A stretch of 64,000 nucleotides of DNA from JAAYKT01 sp964408955 (GCA_964408955.1 CAYPBK010000005.1:22407-86406), one strand, 5' to 3'; positions 9,745 through 19,065 are shown, counted from the first letter of the stretch. Notes: a model not told the origin generated them from the sequence alone. Made by a program: numbers and translations.

Positions 9745-10315
9745 GGATTGTCGCTTTATTATCTCAGCGGTTAAATCAAATCAATATCCTGAATATGATC
9801 TGCCGGAGCTCGCTTTTGCCGGCAGATCAAATGTAGGGAAATCCTCCCTTATCAATTCTCTTTTACAAAGAAAGAAGCTTGTAAAAACCAGCTCAAGCCC
9901 AGGTAAAACAAGAACCATTAATTTTTTTATGGTAAATAATGATATGTTGCTAGTCGACCTTCCCGGTTATGGATATGCTGCCGTATCCAAGGATGAAAAA
10001 AGAAAATGGGCTTTTATGATAGAGGAATACCTTACAAAAAGAGAAAATTTAAAATCAGTTGTATTACTTGTGGATATAAGGCATAAGCCTACTGAAGATG
10101 ATATTATAATGTATGATTTTATAAAATACTACAATAAAAGCGCTATAATTGTGGCTACAAAATCGGATAAGTTAAGCAAAACAGCGGTTATAAAGAACCT
10201 AAAAATGGTGAAGGAAGTATTAAAGCTGGATGCTAATGATATGTTGATACCTTATTCTTCTGTAAGCCATGAAGGTCGGGACAGGCTATGGGGGGAAATA
10301 GAAAAAATAATATAA
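9734..10315 (+). CDS. engB: Ribosome biogenesis GTP-binding protein EngB/YsxC
   Basis: This small TRAFAC-class GTPase (193 residues) acts in 50S subunit assembly. G1 is GRSNVGKSS, the switch region carries KTRTINFF, G3 is DLPGYG and G4 is TKSD. The TTG at 9734 is preceded by GAGGTG six bases upstream and gives the normal family length. The first 11 bases overlap lon in another frame. The lon-engB neighbourhood is conserved in Bacillus and Clostridium. Confidence 0.95.
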   Translation: MIIKDCRFIISAVKSNQYPEYDLPELAFAGRSNVGKSSLINSLLQRKKLVKTSSSPGKTRTINFFMVNNDMLLVDLPGYGYAAVSKDEKRKWAFMIEEYLTKRENLKSVVLLVDIRHKPTEDDIIMYDFIKYYNKSAIIVATKSDKLSKTAVIKNLKMVKEVLKLDANDMLIPYSSVSHEGRDRLWGEIEKII

Positions 10316-10349
10316 GCCAGAAAGTATAAGAATTACGGAGGATTGTTTA

Positions 10350-11063
10350 TTGGATATAACTCAAACCATTGTCTTTTTATTTGTTTTTTTAATATTAAAT
10401 GTACCTGTTTATATGCAGATATATCGAATTTTTTTAAAAGAAAGGAATGCAAAACAGATCATATTAATATCACTCTTATACTGGGCGGGTGCGATATTTA
10501 CTGAAAACTTACTGCCATTTATTGCTGTAATTATACTTATAAGAAAACACCATGTGCAATCAATAGAGGAGACTTATATCGGAGATAAAAATATTTGGGA
10601 TTATAATTGGTTTACCTTATTAAAGGTTGGGTTATTAACAATAGTATACAAATTAGCCCTTGCCATCATCAATGCTATATATGTATTAGTTATTAATTAT
10701 TTTACAGAAATTGATTTAAATCCGCAGGAGGTCGTAACAGATTTCAGTCAATCAAAGCTTCCTGTTAAGATAGTTTTATTTTTTCTGATAGTTGTTTTTG
10801 CCCCTTTTGTTGAAGAATATGTATTTAGGTATTTATTATATGATAAGCTATTCCATACATTTATGCCTTCAATATTCGCTGCTTTGCTTTCTGCTGCTAT
10901 ATTTACCATTGCACATTATAATGCGGGAGGAGCTCCTTCTTTCTTTGGGTTAGCACTATTTTGTAATTATTTATATGAAAAGAAAGGTTATTTTGCTGCA
11001 GTAGCCGCCCATCTGACATTTAATCTAAGCACAATAATTCTGCTTATCTTTGTAAAATTCTAA
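10350..11063 (+). CDS. CPBP-family intramembrane glutamic-type endopeptidase
   Basis: The 237-residue protein has several hydrophobic segments (N-terminal TIVFLFVFLILNVPVYM, others near 100, 145, 175 and 215). It carries the CPBP/Rce1 motifs: EExxxR as EEYVFRY near residue 155, a histidine in TIAHYN near 188, and a final H-x3-N in HLTFNLS. Family members are membrane proteases used in prenyl-protein processing or in bacteriocin maturation and immunity; the substrate here is unknown. TTG start with CGGAGG eight bases upstream. It follows engB by 34 bases and may share its transcript. Confidence 0.85.
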   Translation: MDITQTIVFLFVFLILNVPVYMQIYRIFLKERNAKQIILISLLYWAGAIFTENLLPFIAVIILIRKHHVQSIEETYIGDKNIWDYNWFTLLKVGLLTIVYKLALAIINAIYVLVINYFTEIDLNPQEVVTDFSQSKLPVKIVLFFLIVVFAPFVEEYVFRYLLYDKLFHTFMPSIFAALLSAAIFTIAHYNAGGAPSFFGLALFCNYLYEKKGYFAAVAAHLTFNLSTIILLIFVKF

Positions 11064-11226
11064 GTTTCAAATTCAATCCTAAAAACAGCATAAGAACAAA
11101 ATAAAAAATATGCTTGAACTATATGTTTTCTTAATATAAAAATTATTAAATATGGAATAATAAATTATAGTAGTTAAAATTCAAGAAAAGCTAAGCTACA
11201 GGTTTTAATTAAAGTGGGAGGCATAT

Positions 11227-12474
11227 ATGTTAAAAAGCTTTATTTTGGTTATTTTTACTATGATTCAAATATTATTTGTATTTTTTGGTTTATATTATTT
11301 TTTTATGTCTGTTTTTGGTTTTCTAGAAAAGTATAATAATGAAAAATATAGAGGTTTTGTGCCTGAAAAAAGATTTGCGGTAATTATTCCGGCACATAAT
11401 GAAGAAGAGGTAATTGGTGATATTGTAGAAAATCTTCAGTTGCTGAATTATCCAAAAGACTACTATGATGTTTATGTTATTGCAGATAATTGTACAGATA
11501 GAACCGTAAACAAAGCCCGCGCTAAAGGCGCCAATGTCATGATACGAAAAGATATGGATAAAAGAGGCAAGGGTCATGCCCTTAAATGGGCATTCAACAA
11601 GATAATTCTTGAGGGAAGCCCTAATTATGATGCTGTTGTAGTATTTGATGCGGATAATTTAGTTTCAAGAAACTTTCTTAAGGAAATGAATAATAAGCTT
11701 TGCCAAGGTTATAAAGTTCTACAGGGTTATATTGACAGTAAAAATCCCGAGGACTCATGGATAACAGTAAGCTACTCCATTGCATTCTGGGCAGCAAATA
11801 GGCTGTTTCAAAGCTCTAGGTGGTATCTGGGGTTAAGCTGCGAAATCGGCGGAACAGGGTTTTGTGTAGATGTAAATACGCTAAAAGAGGTTGGATGGGA
11901 AGCAACTTGCCTTGTGGAAGACTTAGAATTTACTATAAATTTAGTATTAAACGGCATCAAGGTTGGCTGGGCCCATGAGGCGGTAGTATATGATGAAAAA
12001 CCGATAACCCTTGCCCAATCTTGGAGCCAAAGATGCAGATGGATGCAAGGCTTTGCGGATGTGAATTCCAGATATTTTATTAAGCTTTTTACAAAAGGAA
12101 TAAAGGAGAAGAACGCAATACTACTTGATTGCGCTTTATATACATTGCAACCCTATTTAATAATCCTAGGCGGATTAATGATTTTCATTCCTATATTGAA
12201 TGTATATTTATTTGATAGTGAAATGTTTGTTCTTACAGTATCACTATTCCCAAGCTTTTTTAAAATTTATGGGTTTATCCAGTTCTTACTAATCCCATTC
12301 AGCCTTTTTGTTGATAATAAGCTCTCTTACAAACTATTTCTTTATTATCCTGTATACCTGCTATATTGTATAACCTGGATTCCCATTGCTATAGAGGGTA
12401 TATTGATGATGAAAGATAAAGAATGGAGCCATACAAAGCATACAAGAAAACTATCAATTCATGAATTAGAATAG
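11227..12474 (+). CDS. Membrane family-2 glycosyltransferase
   Basis: The 415-residue protein has an N-terminal membrane segment, then a GT2 catalytic domain with IIPAHNEE, the DxD-type FDADN near residue 141, the acidic CLVED near 232 and the QRCRWMQG (QxxRW) motif near 268. Two or three C-terminal membrane segments follow. This is the architecture of processive synthases of the cellulose/hyaluronan/PNAG type, but there are no neighbouring polysaccharide genes to identify the sugar. The ATG is preceded by GGGAGG. Monocistronic expression is likely because 160 A+T-rich bases separate it from the previous gene. Confidence 0.85.
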   Translation: MLKSFILVIFTMIQILFVFFGLYYFFMSVFGFLEKYNNEKYRGFVPEKRFAVIIPAHNEEEVIGDIVENLQLLNYPKDYYDVYVIADNCTDRTVNKARAKGANVMIRKDMDKRGKGHALKWAFNKIILEGSPNYDAVVVFDADNLVSRNFLKEMNNKLCQGYKVLQGYIDSKNPEDSWITVSYSIAFWAANRLFQSSRWYLGLSCEIGGTGFCVDVNTLKEVGWEATCLVEDLEFTINLVLNGIKVGWAHEAVVYDEKPITLAQSWSQRCRWMQGFADVNSRYFIKLFTKGIKEKNAILLDCALYTLQPYLIILGGLMIFIPILNVYLFDSEMFVLTVSLFPSFFKIYGFIQFLLIPFSLFVDNKLSYKLFLYYPVYLLYCITWIPIAIEGILMMKDKEWSHTKHTRKLSIHELE

Positions 12475-12562
12475 GACTTACAATAATGATTTTTACCTGT
12501 TATTCTATGTGGCATAATGTTATAATGTATTCAAACTTCCCCATAGGAAGGGAGCTAATAAT

Positions 12563-13456
12563 ATGGATAAAAGACTGGGTTTTATATTTGCTGCAATTTC
12601 CGGAGCGTGTTTTGGCTTTTTACCGATATTTGCTAAGCTTGCGTATAGTAGTGGAGGAAATGCAAATACAGTGTTATCCGTGAGGTTTACTACTGCGGCA
12701 GCAATTATGTGGGTTATTTGTATAGTTAAAAAGCTGGAATTTAAAATGGATAAAAAGAAAATTATATCGTTGATATCCTTAGGGGCAATAGGTTACAATT
12801 CAACTACTGCAGCATATTTTATTGCTTTGAACTACATTTCTACCCCCATGGTGGGTTTAATATTTTATACAAATCCGATAATCGTGTCGTTATTATCGTA
12901 TTTTATAATTAAGGAAAAAGCTACAAGGAGTAAAATCATTGCTCTTATCCTATCTTCAATTGGGTTAGCGATGATTGTCGGATATGGTTTAGGCAGCGTA
13001 AATATAACAGGTGTTTTAATCGCAGCTTTAGCTGCTCTGTTTTATGCTATTTATATTGTTGTTGGCAGCAGTGTCGTAAAAGGAATAAACCCAATAGTAG
13101 TAACCACATATGTAATTACCGGCTGCTTTATTACGGCGAATCTCGCAGGTTTGTTTACAGGCAATTTTATTAGTATGCCTTTTCTAGGGTGGCTTTATAG
13201 TGTATTAACAGCGGTGATTGCCACTATTTTTGCAATACTTACATTTTACGAAGGAGTAAAAAGAATCGGTCCTTCGCAGGTAGCAATAATTAGTACTATT
13301 GAACCGGTTGTTACGACAATTATGGCTGCAATTTTATTTGACGAACACTTGTCATTACCGCAAATAGCCGGAGGGGTTCTGGTAATAGCAGGTATTATTA
13401 TTTTACAAAGACCTGAAAAACCAAACAAAAATTTATATGTGGATGAAGCCTTATAG
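12563..13456 (+). CDS. EamA/DMT-family transporter
   Basis: The 297-residue protein is almost entirely hydrophobic, with about ten membrane segments arranged as two EamA repeats (AAISGACFGFLPIFAK and AALAALFYAIYIVVGS). The family exports or imports amino acids and related metabolites; the substrate cannot be read from sequence. A GGGAG site precedes the ATG, and an intrinsic terminator follows. A MocR regulator lies immediately downstream on the same strand, a common pairing, so the transporter may handle an amine or amino acid sensed by that regulator. Confidence 0.88.
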   Translation: MDKRLGFIFAAISGACFGFLPIFAKLAYSSGGNANTVLSVRFTTAAAIMWVICIVKKLEFKMDKKKIISLISLGAIGYNSTTAAYFIALNYISTPMVGLIFYTNPIIVSLLSYFIIKEKATRSKIIALILSSIGLAMIVGYGLGSVNITGVLIAALAALFYAIYIVVGSSVVKGINPIVVTTYVITGCFITANLAGLFTGNFISMPFLGWLYSVLTAVIATIFAILTFYEGVKRIGPSQVAIISTIEPVVTTIMAAILFDEHLSLPQIAGGVLVIAGIIILQRPEKPNKNLYVDEAL

Positions 13457-13505
13457 CATATTCTGTTCTATCTTTCATAAATATCTATATTAAAATTAAA
13501 ATTAT

Positions 13506-13547
13506 GTGTGGGTAACAAATTATTTATTTACTACTCACACGTTTTTT
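13506..13547 (+). terminator. Intrinsic terminator after the EamA gene
   Basis: GTGTGGGTA pairs with TACTCACAC (one G-T pair) across a 15-20 base loop and is followed by GTTTTTT. Confidence 0.75.
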
Positions 13548-13549
13548 AA

Positions 13550-13565
13550 TTATTAATATTTGATA
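13550..13565. repeat. Isolated end of the dispersed element
   Basis: TTATTAATATTTGATA is identical to the left end of the element at 1444, but the interior is not recognisable. It may be a remnant or a chance match in A+T-rich DNA. Confidence 0.4.
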
Positions 13566-13610
13566 AAAAAGTAAAATTTTATATACAAAAATCTTTAAAA
13601 ACATGGTAAA

Positions 13611-13626
13611 ATTGTATCGATACAAT
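13611..13626. promoter_or_regulatory. Perfect palindrome, likely operator of the MocR gene
   Basis: ATTGTATCGATACAAT is a perfect 16-bp palindrome 38 bases ahead of the MocR start. GntR/MocR regulators bind short inverted repeats of this kind, so autoregulation is likely. It overlaps the region where a promoter would be expected. Confidence 0.65.
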
Positions 13627-13664
13627 CCTTTTGTAAAATAAAACGTTTAGCGGGTGTGTGGCAA

Positions 13665-15101
13665 ATGAGTTATGAATTGAATTTAAAATTAGATGAGCTT
13701 AATAAGGACGCAAAATATTTCCAAATCTACTCTCAGATAAGAGATTTGATTTTAAACGGTGCTATTCCCGGAGATAGCAAATTGCCTTCCATTAGATCTT
13801 TATCAAAAAGTGTTAATGTAAATACTCTTACTGTTATCAATGCTTATAGATTGTTAGAGAAGGAAAGATTAGTTTATAAAAAGGAAGGAAGCGGAACCTT
13901 TGTTTTAGCGCCAAAGGAAGAATTAATAATAGAAGAAGACTCATTATACTTTGAACCGGGAGAGCTTGAATTTGAGTATGATTATAATAATGATATGATA
14001 GATTTTACTTCATCAGCACCTGACCCTAAACTATTTCCTATTAAAGACTTTAAAAAGGTTATGAATGAAATATTAGAGGAAGACGGTGCAAATGCATTTA
14101 TGTACCAAACCAGTACAGGCTATTATCCATTAAGGGAAACTTTGAGGAAATATTCTCATTCCTATGGCATAGTATGCGATGATGAAGATATATATGTTGT
14201 TTCCGGCGCGCAGCAGGGAATAGACATAGTAGCTAAAGCGTTAGTAAAAAGCGGAGAGTATGTGTTTGTGGAATCGCCAACTTATAGCGGTGCGCTTGCG
14301 GCTTTTAAATCAAGAGGTGCTAAACTAATTGGGGTACCTCTACATCCCGACGGACCTGAAATAAAGGAATTGGAAAGACTTGTTAAACAGTTTAAGCCGG
14401 TTCTGTTTTATGTTATGCCGAATTTTCATAACCCTACCGGGTATTCCTATTCAGAGAGAAAGAAAAAGTACTTGCTCTTACTGGCCAGAAAATACAAATT
14501 TAAAGTACTTGAGGATGATTATGTGGGGGATTTAAATTATTCCGACGCAAAGCTGCTGCCTTTAAAATCCTTTGATAAGGATAATAATGTTATATATTTA
14601 AAAAGTTTTTCAAAAATTTTCATGCCCGGACTCAGATTGGCATATCTGGTTGTGCCCGAAGAAATAAGAGGAAGGACAGCAGATGCTAAAATTGCATCCG
14701 ATATTTCTTCATCCGGCCTAATGCAAAGGGTTTTGCGCAAATATATAGAAGACGGTATATTAGAAAAGCACACAAAACAATTAAAAGCCGAACTGGCAGT
14801 CAGATATCTGGAAATGGTAAGAGCGGTAAAAAGGTCTATACACGGTATAGCTTTAAACGAACCTGAAGGCGGACTTAATTTATGGCTGAAGCTGCCGCAA
14901 GGTGTATCTTCTGTTGAGCTTTATAATAGGTGTTTAGAAAACAATGTAGTAATAACTCCAGGGACATATTATTATAGGGCCCATAAAGGGGAAACATTTT
15001 TTAGATTGAGCTTTTCAGGAGTAGATATAAAGAAAATCTGGGAAGGTGTTTCTATTATTGGCAAAGAGGTAGATAAACTAAATAAAAATAGAAGCTTTTA
15101 A
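13665..15101 (+). CDS. MocR-type regulator (GntR wHTH fused to aminotransferase domain)
   Basis: The ~478-residue protein joins an N-terminal GntR winged helix (about 10-75, SIRSLSKSVNVNTLTVINAY) to a fold-type I aminotransferase-like domain. The PLP lysine is in SFSKIFMPGLR near residue 317, and the substrate-carboxylate arginine region is RLSFSG near the C-terminus. MocR proteins use PLP or an amino-acid adduct as effector, controlling vitamin B6, GABA or amine genes. The ATG at 13665 has GGGTG eight bases upstream; a GTG at 13656 is also in frame. A perfect palindrome lies just upstream, and the preceding EamA transporter is a candidate target. Confidence 0.9.
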   Translation: MSYELNLKLDELNKDAKYFQIYSQIRDLILNGAIPGDSKLPSIRSLSKSVNVNTLTVINAYRLLEKERLVYKKEGSGTFVLAPKEELIIEEDSLYFEPGELEFEYDYNNDMIDFTSSAPDPKLFPIKDFKKVMNEILEEDGANAFMYQTSTGYYPLRETLRKYSHSYGIVCDDEDIYVVSGAQQGIDIVAKALVKSGEYVFVESPTYSGALAAFKSRGAKLIGVPLHPDGPEIKELERLVKQFKPVLFYVMPNFHNPTGYSYSERKKKYLLLLARKYKFKVLEDDYVGDLNYSDAKLLPLKSFDKDNNVIYLKSFSKIFMPGLRLAYLVVPEEIRGRTADAKIASDISSSGLMQRVLRKYIEDGILEKHTKQLKAELAVRYLEMVRAVKRSIHGIALNEPEGGLNLWLKLPQGVSSVELYNRCLENNVVITPGTYYYRAHKGETFFRLSFSGVDIKKIWEGVSIIGKEVDKLNKNRSF

Positions 15102-15433
15102 TGCAGGATTAATAATAATTAGTAGATCCTTGTGGACTAATTTTATCTTTTTATTAATAGAATCAATTATAAGGGTATGGAAAATAATGAATTGTAGATA
15201 TAACAAGATAAGCGAAGATAATTAACCTTAGGCGAATGTAAGCATGAGAAAGAATAGGAATTTAATATAAGGCAGTGTTAAATATATATTATTAGAGGAA
15301 AATAGAATTTGTAGTTTCAAAAGCTAAAGTATAAAATTGTTATAACATCAGTACAGTTGACCCAAGCCACTATTAGATATTTCATTTTGCGATAAACGGG
15401 ATTATTGAAATACTATTGGAAGGAGCAATAAAC
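15102..15433. other. Intergenic region ahead of the dehydratase-activase operon
   Basis: These 332 A+T-rich bases hold a likely terminator for the MocR gene at the start and no visible gene. I see no known riboswitch motif and no clear promoter. Confidence 0.5.
15117..15150 (+). terminator. Probable terminator after the MocR gene
   Basis: AATTAGT pairs with ACTAATT around a short inner TCC-TTGT-GGA hairpin; TTTTATCTTTTT follows. The stem is short and A+T-rich. Confidence 0.5.
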
Positions 15434-16420
15434 TTGAAGATTGGTATACCAAGAGCTTTGCTATACTATTATTATTACCCTTTTTGGAAAATGTTATTTG
15501 AAGAATTGGGAGCTGAGGTAATAGTATCGTCAAACACAACAAAGGAATTAATAGATAAAGGAATTAAGGTTTCTGTTCCGGAGATTTGTGTTCCAATAAA
15601 AATATTCAACGGGCATATATTAGAACTTCTCGATGAAGAGGTTGATTTTTTATTTATTCCCAGAATGATGAGCCTAAGAAAAGGTGAATATTTTTGCCCA
15701 AAATTTATGGGTCTCCCTGACATGATTAGATACGGTATTCCCAAGTCTGAAGGCAAAATACTCCAGCCAAATATTTATTCTGTTACCGATGATATATCTG
15801 GATTTAGGAATTTTAAACCTTTGCTTGATACTTTAGGTGTTTCGGAATATAGGATGAAAGCAGCACTAAAGAAAGCACGCATAAGATGGAGGGAATCTAG
15901 ATCTTTGTCTGTAAAGGGATATACTGCCCTAGAAGTCATCGATGGAATGGTTGCAAAACCACCTGCCAATAAGCCGGACCCATTCATGTTGAATATCGGG
16001 TTACTGGGTTATGTTTACAATTTATACGATGAATTCGTCAGTATGCAGATAGTTGACCGTTTAAAGGAAAAGAATATAAAAGTGAAAACCTTTGAAATGT
16101 TTGATGAAAAAATATTGGACAATCAGCTTCAAGGAATGAAGAAACGATTATTTTGGACTTTTTCCAATAAGTTGCTGGCAGCTGGCTATAAATTTTTCCA
16201 GGACCCTTCTATTGATGGGCTTATTCACATTACAGCATTCGGATGCGGTCCGGATTCTTTAATAGGCAAAATTATGGAGTTGGAATCAGTAAATTATAAT
16301 AAACCGTTTATGACCATTCGAATTGATGAGCATACGGGAGAGAATCATTTACTGACTAGAGTAGAGGCTTTTATTGATATGATTTATAGAAAAAAAGTGA
16401 TGTCAAAAAGGGAGGCTTAA
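15434..16420 (+). CDS. 2-hydroxyacyl-CoA dehydratase-related protein (HgdB/DUF2229-like), first of pair
   Basis: The ~328-residue product begins KIGIPRALLYYYYYPFW and contains cysteine motifs typical of the DUF2229/HgdB group: EICVPIKIFNGH, FCPKFMGLPD and FGCGPDSL. It ends with the shared IDEHTGENHLLTRVEAF signature. The cysteines suggest an iron-sulfur cluster, as in the dehydratases and the double-cubane proteins that receive electrons from an ASKHA activase. The TTG at 15434 follows AAGGAG by eight bases; the earlier in-frame TTG at 15416 overlaps that site. It is the first gene of an operon with a partner protein and an activase, and its paralogue is at 26703-27716. The substrate is unknown. 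Confidence 0.8.
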   Translation: MKIGIPRALLYYYYYPFWKMLFEELGAEVIVSSNTTKELIDKGIKVSVPEICVPIKIFNGHILELLDEEVDFLFIPRMMSLRKGEYFCPKFMGLPDMIRYGIPKSEGKILQPNIYSVTDDISGFRNFKPLLDTLGVSEYRMKAALKKARIRWRESRSLSVKGYTALEVIDGMVAKPPANKPDPFMLNIGLLGYVYNLYDEFVSMQIVDRLKEKNIKVKTFEMFDEKILDNQLQGMKKRLFWTFSNKLLAAGYKFFQDPSIDGLIHITAFGCGPDSLIGKIMELESVNYNKPFMTIRIDEHTGENHLLTRVEAFIDMIYRKKVMSKREA

Positions 16421-16421
16421 A

Positions 16422-17513
16422 ATGAAAGTTTCATTTCCCTATATGGGTACGACCATAATTTATAAAAAACTTTTGGAGCTGTTGGGTCATGAGGTAATTA
16501 ATCCGCCTATACCATCCCAAAGAACTATTGATTTAGGAGTGAAAAACAGCCCGGAATTCGCATGCTATCCGTTAAAAGTTATTTTAGGCAGCTATATAGA
16601 AGCTATTGAATTAGGTGCAACAACTATTATTACTTCCGGGGGTCACGGACCTTGTCGTGCGGGATTTTATGGAGAAACACATTCAAGAATACTTAAAAGC
16701 ATAGGTTACGATATAGATATAATAGTGTTTGATGCTTATAAAAGGGATATGATGGGAACAATTAAAAATATAATAAAAATTAAAAACAAAAAATCTTTAG
16801 GGTATTTGATTTCTGCTATTAAAACTACTTATTCTATGGCCAAATCTCTGGATATGATTGAAAAAAAGATACAAAAAATCAGAGCTTACGAATTGAGAAA
16901 AGGCGAGTGCAATAAAGCTTGGGAAGATATCTTAGAAATATACGACAAAGTTGAAAATATTAAGGATGTTGAAAAAGCTGAATTAGAAAGCGAAAGTATT
17001 CTTAGTAATATAAAAACTATGAATATTAAAGAAACTAGAAAAGTAAAAATAGGCATAGTAGGTGAAATCTATGTTGTTATGGAAAAGGCAATTAATTTAA
17101 AAATTGAGGAGATACTTGGGAGTATGGGAGCCGAAGTGGAAAGGTCCCAATATATATCAGACTGGATAGATAACAATTTGATTCCACGATGGTTGATAAA
17201 AACTCATGAAGATTATATTTTAAAAAAAGGTGAGAAATACATCAAGGAGATTATTGGGGGGCATGCCAAGCAGACAGTGGGGCATATTGTTGATTATGCA
17301 GAAAGAGGGTTTGATGGCGTAGTACATTTAATGCCCTTTGCCTGTTTACCTGAGTTAGTAAGCCAAAGTATAATACCTGCAATATCAAAGGAAAACGATA
17401 TTCCGGTTATTACATTATCCATAGATGAGCAAACGGGGCTGGCAAATGTTCAGACTCGTATTGAAGCATTTATGGATTTGATAAAAAGCAGAAAAAAAAT
17501 GAAGATAGCATAG
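16422..17513 (+). CDS. 2-hydroxyacyl-CoA dehydratase-related protein, second of pair
   Basis: The 363-residue protein is distantly related to its upstream neighbour and starts MKVSFPYMGTTIIYK. Cysteine motifs are FACYPLKVILGSY and GGHGPCRAGFYGE near residue 75, and LMPFACLPELVSQS near 305. It closes with DEQTGLANVQTRIEAF, the family's end signature. In many clostridia both halves and the activase are fused in one very long polypeptide; here they are separate. The gene begins one base after the previous stop and has GGGAGG upstream, so the two are cotranscribed and probably form a heteromer. Its paralogue is at 25688-26761. Confidence 0.8.
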   Translation: MKVSFPYMGTTIIYKKLLELLGHEVINPPIPSQRTIDLGVKNSPEFACYPLKVILGSYIEAIELGATTIITSGGHGPCRAGFYGETHSRILKSIGYDIDIIVFDAYKRDMMGTIKNIIKIKNKKSLGYLISAIKTTYSMAKSLDMIEKKIQKIRAYELRKGECNKAWEDILEIYDKVENIKDVEKAELESESILSNIKTMNIKETRKVKIGIVGEIYVVMEKAINLKIEEILGSMGAEVERSQYISDWIDNNLIPRWLIKTHEDYILKKGEKYIKEIIGGHAKQTVGHIVDYAERGFDGVVHLMPFACLPELVSQSIIPAISKENDIPVITLSIDEQTGLANVQTRIEAFMDLIKSRKKMKIA

Positions 17514-17525
17514 CGGAGGATAAAG

Positions 17526-18494
17526 ATGATAGGGGTTTTTTTAGGCATTGATATCGGTTCTGTAAGCACTAATTTAGTTGCTATTGATGAGAATAACAAT
17601 ATAATTTCAACTCAATATTTAAGAACAAACGGACAGCCCATCGAAGCTTCCAGGATAGGATTAAGAAACCTTCATGATGAATTTGGTAATGAAATAAAGG
17701 TTTTGGGAGTTGGTACAACAGGCAGCGGCAGGCAGTTGACCGGTATTATGGTAGGAGCAGATGTTATAAAAAATGAAATAACTGCCCATGCAACTGCAAC
17801 AACAACATATGTACCGGGTACAAGAACTATTTTTGAAATAGGCGGTCAGGATTCCAAAATTATTATATTGAAAGATGGAATGGTAACAGATTTTGCAATG
17901 AATACTGTTTGTGCTGCAGGAACAGGGTCTTTTTTGGAGCATCAGTCAGAAAGGCTGGGTATACCTATTGAAGAGTTTGGAGATATGGCTTTGACTGCAG
18001 AAAGAAACGTAAGAATAGCTGGAAGGTGTACTGTATTTGCGGAGTCAGATATGATAGCAAAGCAGCAATTCGGTTTCTCAAAAAGTGAAATAATAAATGG
18101 TTTATGCGAAGCTCTTGTTAGAAACTATATTAATAATTTAGGCAGGGGAAAAAAATTAGAGCCTCCTTATGTATTTCAAGGCGGAGTGGCAGCCAATAAA
18201 GGTATAGTAAACGCTTTTGAAAAGGAGCTGAAGCATGAGGTTATAGTGCCGGAAAATTATGGCGTTATGGGTGCTATAGGGGCGGCTGTACTAGCAAAGG
18301 AAGCAATTAACAGAGCCGGTATCAAAACGAAATTCAGAGGCTTCGAATGTGCTGACTTAGAGTTTATACCAACGAGCTTTATTTGTGAGGGCTGCGATAA
18401 TGCCTGCGAGGTTATAAAGATAATAATGGATGGAAAAGTAGTTGCCGTATGGGGGGACCGTTGCGGTAAATGGACTAATTCCCTATCAGTATAA
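17526..18494 (+). CDS. Acyl-CoA dehydratase activase (BadF/BadG/HgdC family ATPase)
   Basis: The 322-residue ASKHA-fold ATPase hydrolyses ATP to push one electron from its cluster into a dehydratase-type partner. The phosphate loop is GIDIGSVSTNLV at the N-terminus. Conserved cysteines that ligate the dimer-bridging [4Fe-4S] cluster are in NTVCAAGTGSF and AGRCTVFAESD. A C-terminal extension beyond the usual ~260 residues contains ICEGCDNACEV and a final GDRCGKW, four cysteines that could bind a second cluster. It lies 12 bases after the HgdB-like pair, which are the likely electron acceptors. Confidence 0.88.
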   Translation: MIGVFLGIDIGSVSTNLVAIDENNNIISTQYLRTNGQPIEASRIGLRNLHDEFGNEIKVLGVGTTGSGRQLTGIMVGADVIKNEITAHATATTTYVPGTRTIFEIGGQDSKIIILKDGMVTDFAMNTVCAAGTGSFLEHQSERLGIPIEEFGDMALTAERNVRIAGRCTVFAESDMIAKQQFGFSKSEIINGLCEALVRNYINNLGRGKKLEPPYVFQGGVAANKGIVNAFEKELKHEVIVPENYGVMGAIGAAVLAKEAINRAGIKTKFRGFECADLEFIPTSFICEGCDNACEVIKIIMDGKVVAVWGDRCGKWTNSLSV

Positions 18495-18595
18495 ATTCGA
18501 ATAAGCACTATTTGTACTTTAAAGTGATAAAATTTACTAAATAATTGCATATATTAAACCCTCTCATAATAACTTTATATAAGAAGCATATAGAG

Positions 18596-19042
18596 ATGGG
18601 AGGGATTTTTATTAAACATAAAATAATTTTATTAACAAAAAAAAGGCTTGCAATTTATGCCGGAATAATCTTATTAATCGTATTAGCACTTATACTAACG
18701 GTTAGTTTTATAAAAAACAAAGAAGAACGACCTTCTATGATTTATTCTTATTTAATTTATAAGGATGGTAAATACATAGGTGTTGAAGGCACTGATAAAG
18801 GCGATATAAAAGTAGAAGTTACTATTGCAAAAAATAAGATTAAGCATATAAAAATTCTTGAATTTCCTCAGGATTACATAGAAGAAGACAAGGAGTTAAA
18901 GGATGAACTGACATCTGCAGTTAAAAAAATAATTAAAACCCAGGAAATACTGAGCGTTGAGGACATGGAGCGTTCCTCCTATGTGTTAAATAAATTACTA
19001 AAAGCAGTAAGAAATGCTTTGGATGAATCCTATATTAATTGA
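18596..19042 (+). CDS. Membrane-anchored FMN-binding-domain-like protein
   Basis: One N-terminal membrane segment (LAIYAGIILLIVLALILTVSF) is followed by a small outer domain resembling FMN_bind: DGKYIGVEGTDKGDIKVEV, then KIKHIKILE, ending with SSYVLNKLLKAVRNAL. In covalent flavin proteins the last motif is SGAT(Y/S)SS; here it reads MERSSYVLN, so the flavinylated threonine is missing and covalent FMN is unlikely. The start is uncertain: the ATG at 18596 overlaps the best ribosome site GGGAGG (18598-18603), which is better spaced for a rare ATT at 18611. The gene follows the activase operon on the same strand, and a bidirectional terminator closes it. Confidence 0.65.
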   Translation: MGGIFIKHKIILLTKKRLAIYAGIILLIVLALILTVSFIKNKEERPSMIYSYLIYKDGKYIGVEGTDKGDIKVEVTIAKNKIKHIKILEFPQDYIEEDKELKDELTSAVKKIIKTQEILSVEDMERSSYVLNKLLKAVRNALDESYIN

Positions 19043-19065
19043 TAAAGGTAATTAAAATTTTAAAT

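Noticed and set aside
12486..12683. 65-codon open frame before the EamA gene
   Set aside because: It overlaps the EamA start in another frame, and the EamA gene has the ribosome site and membrane-protein pattern.
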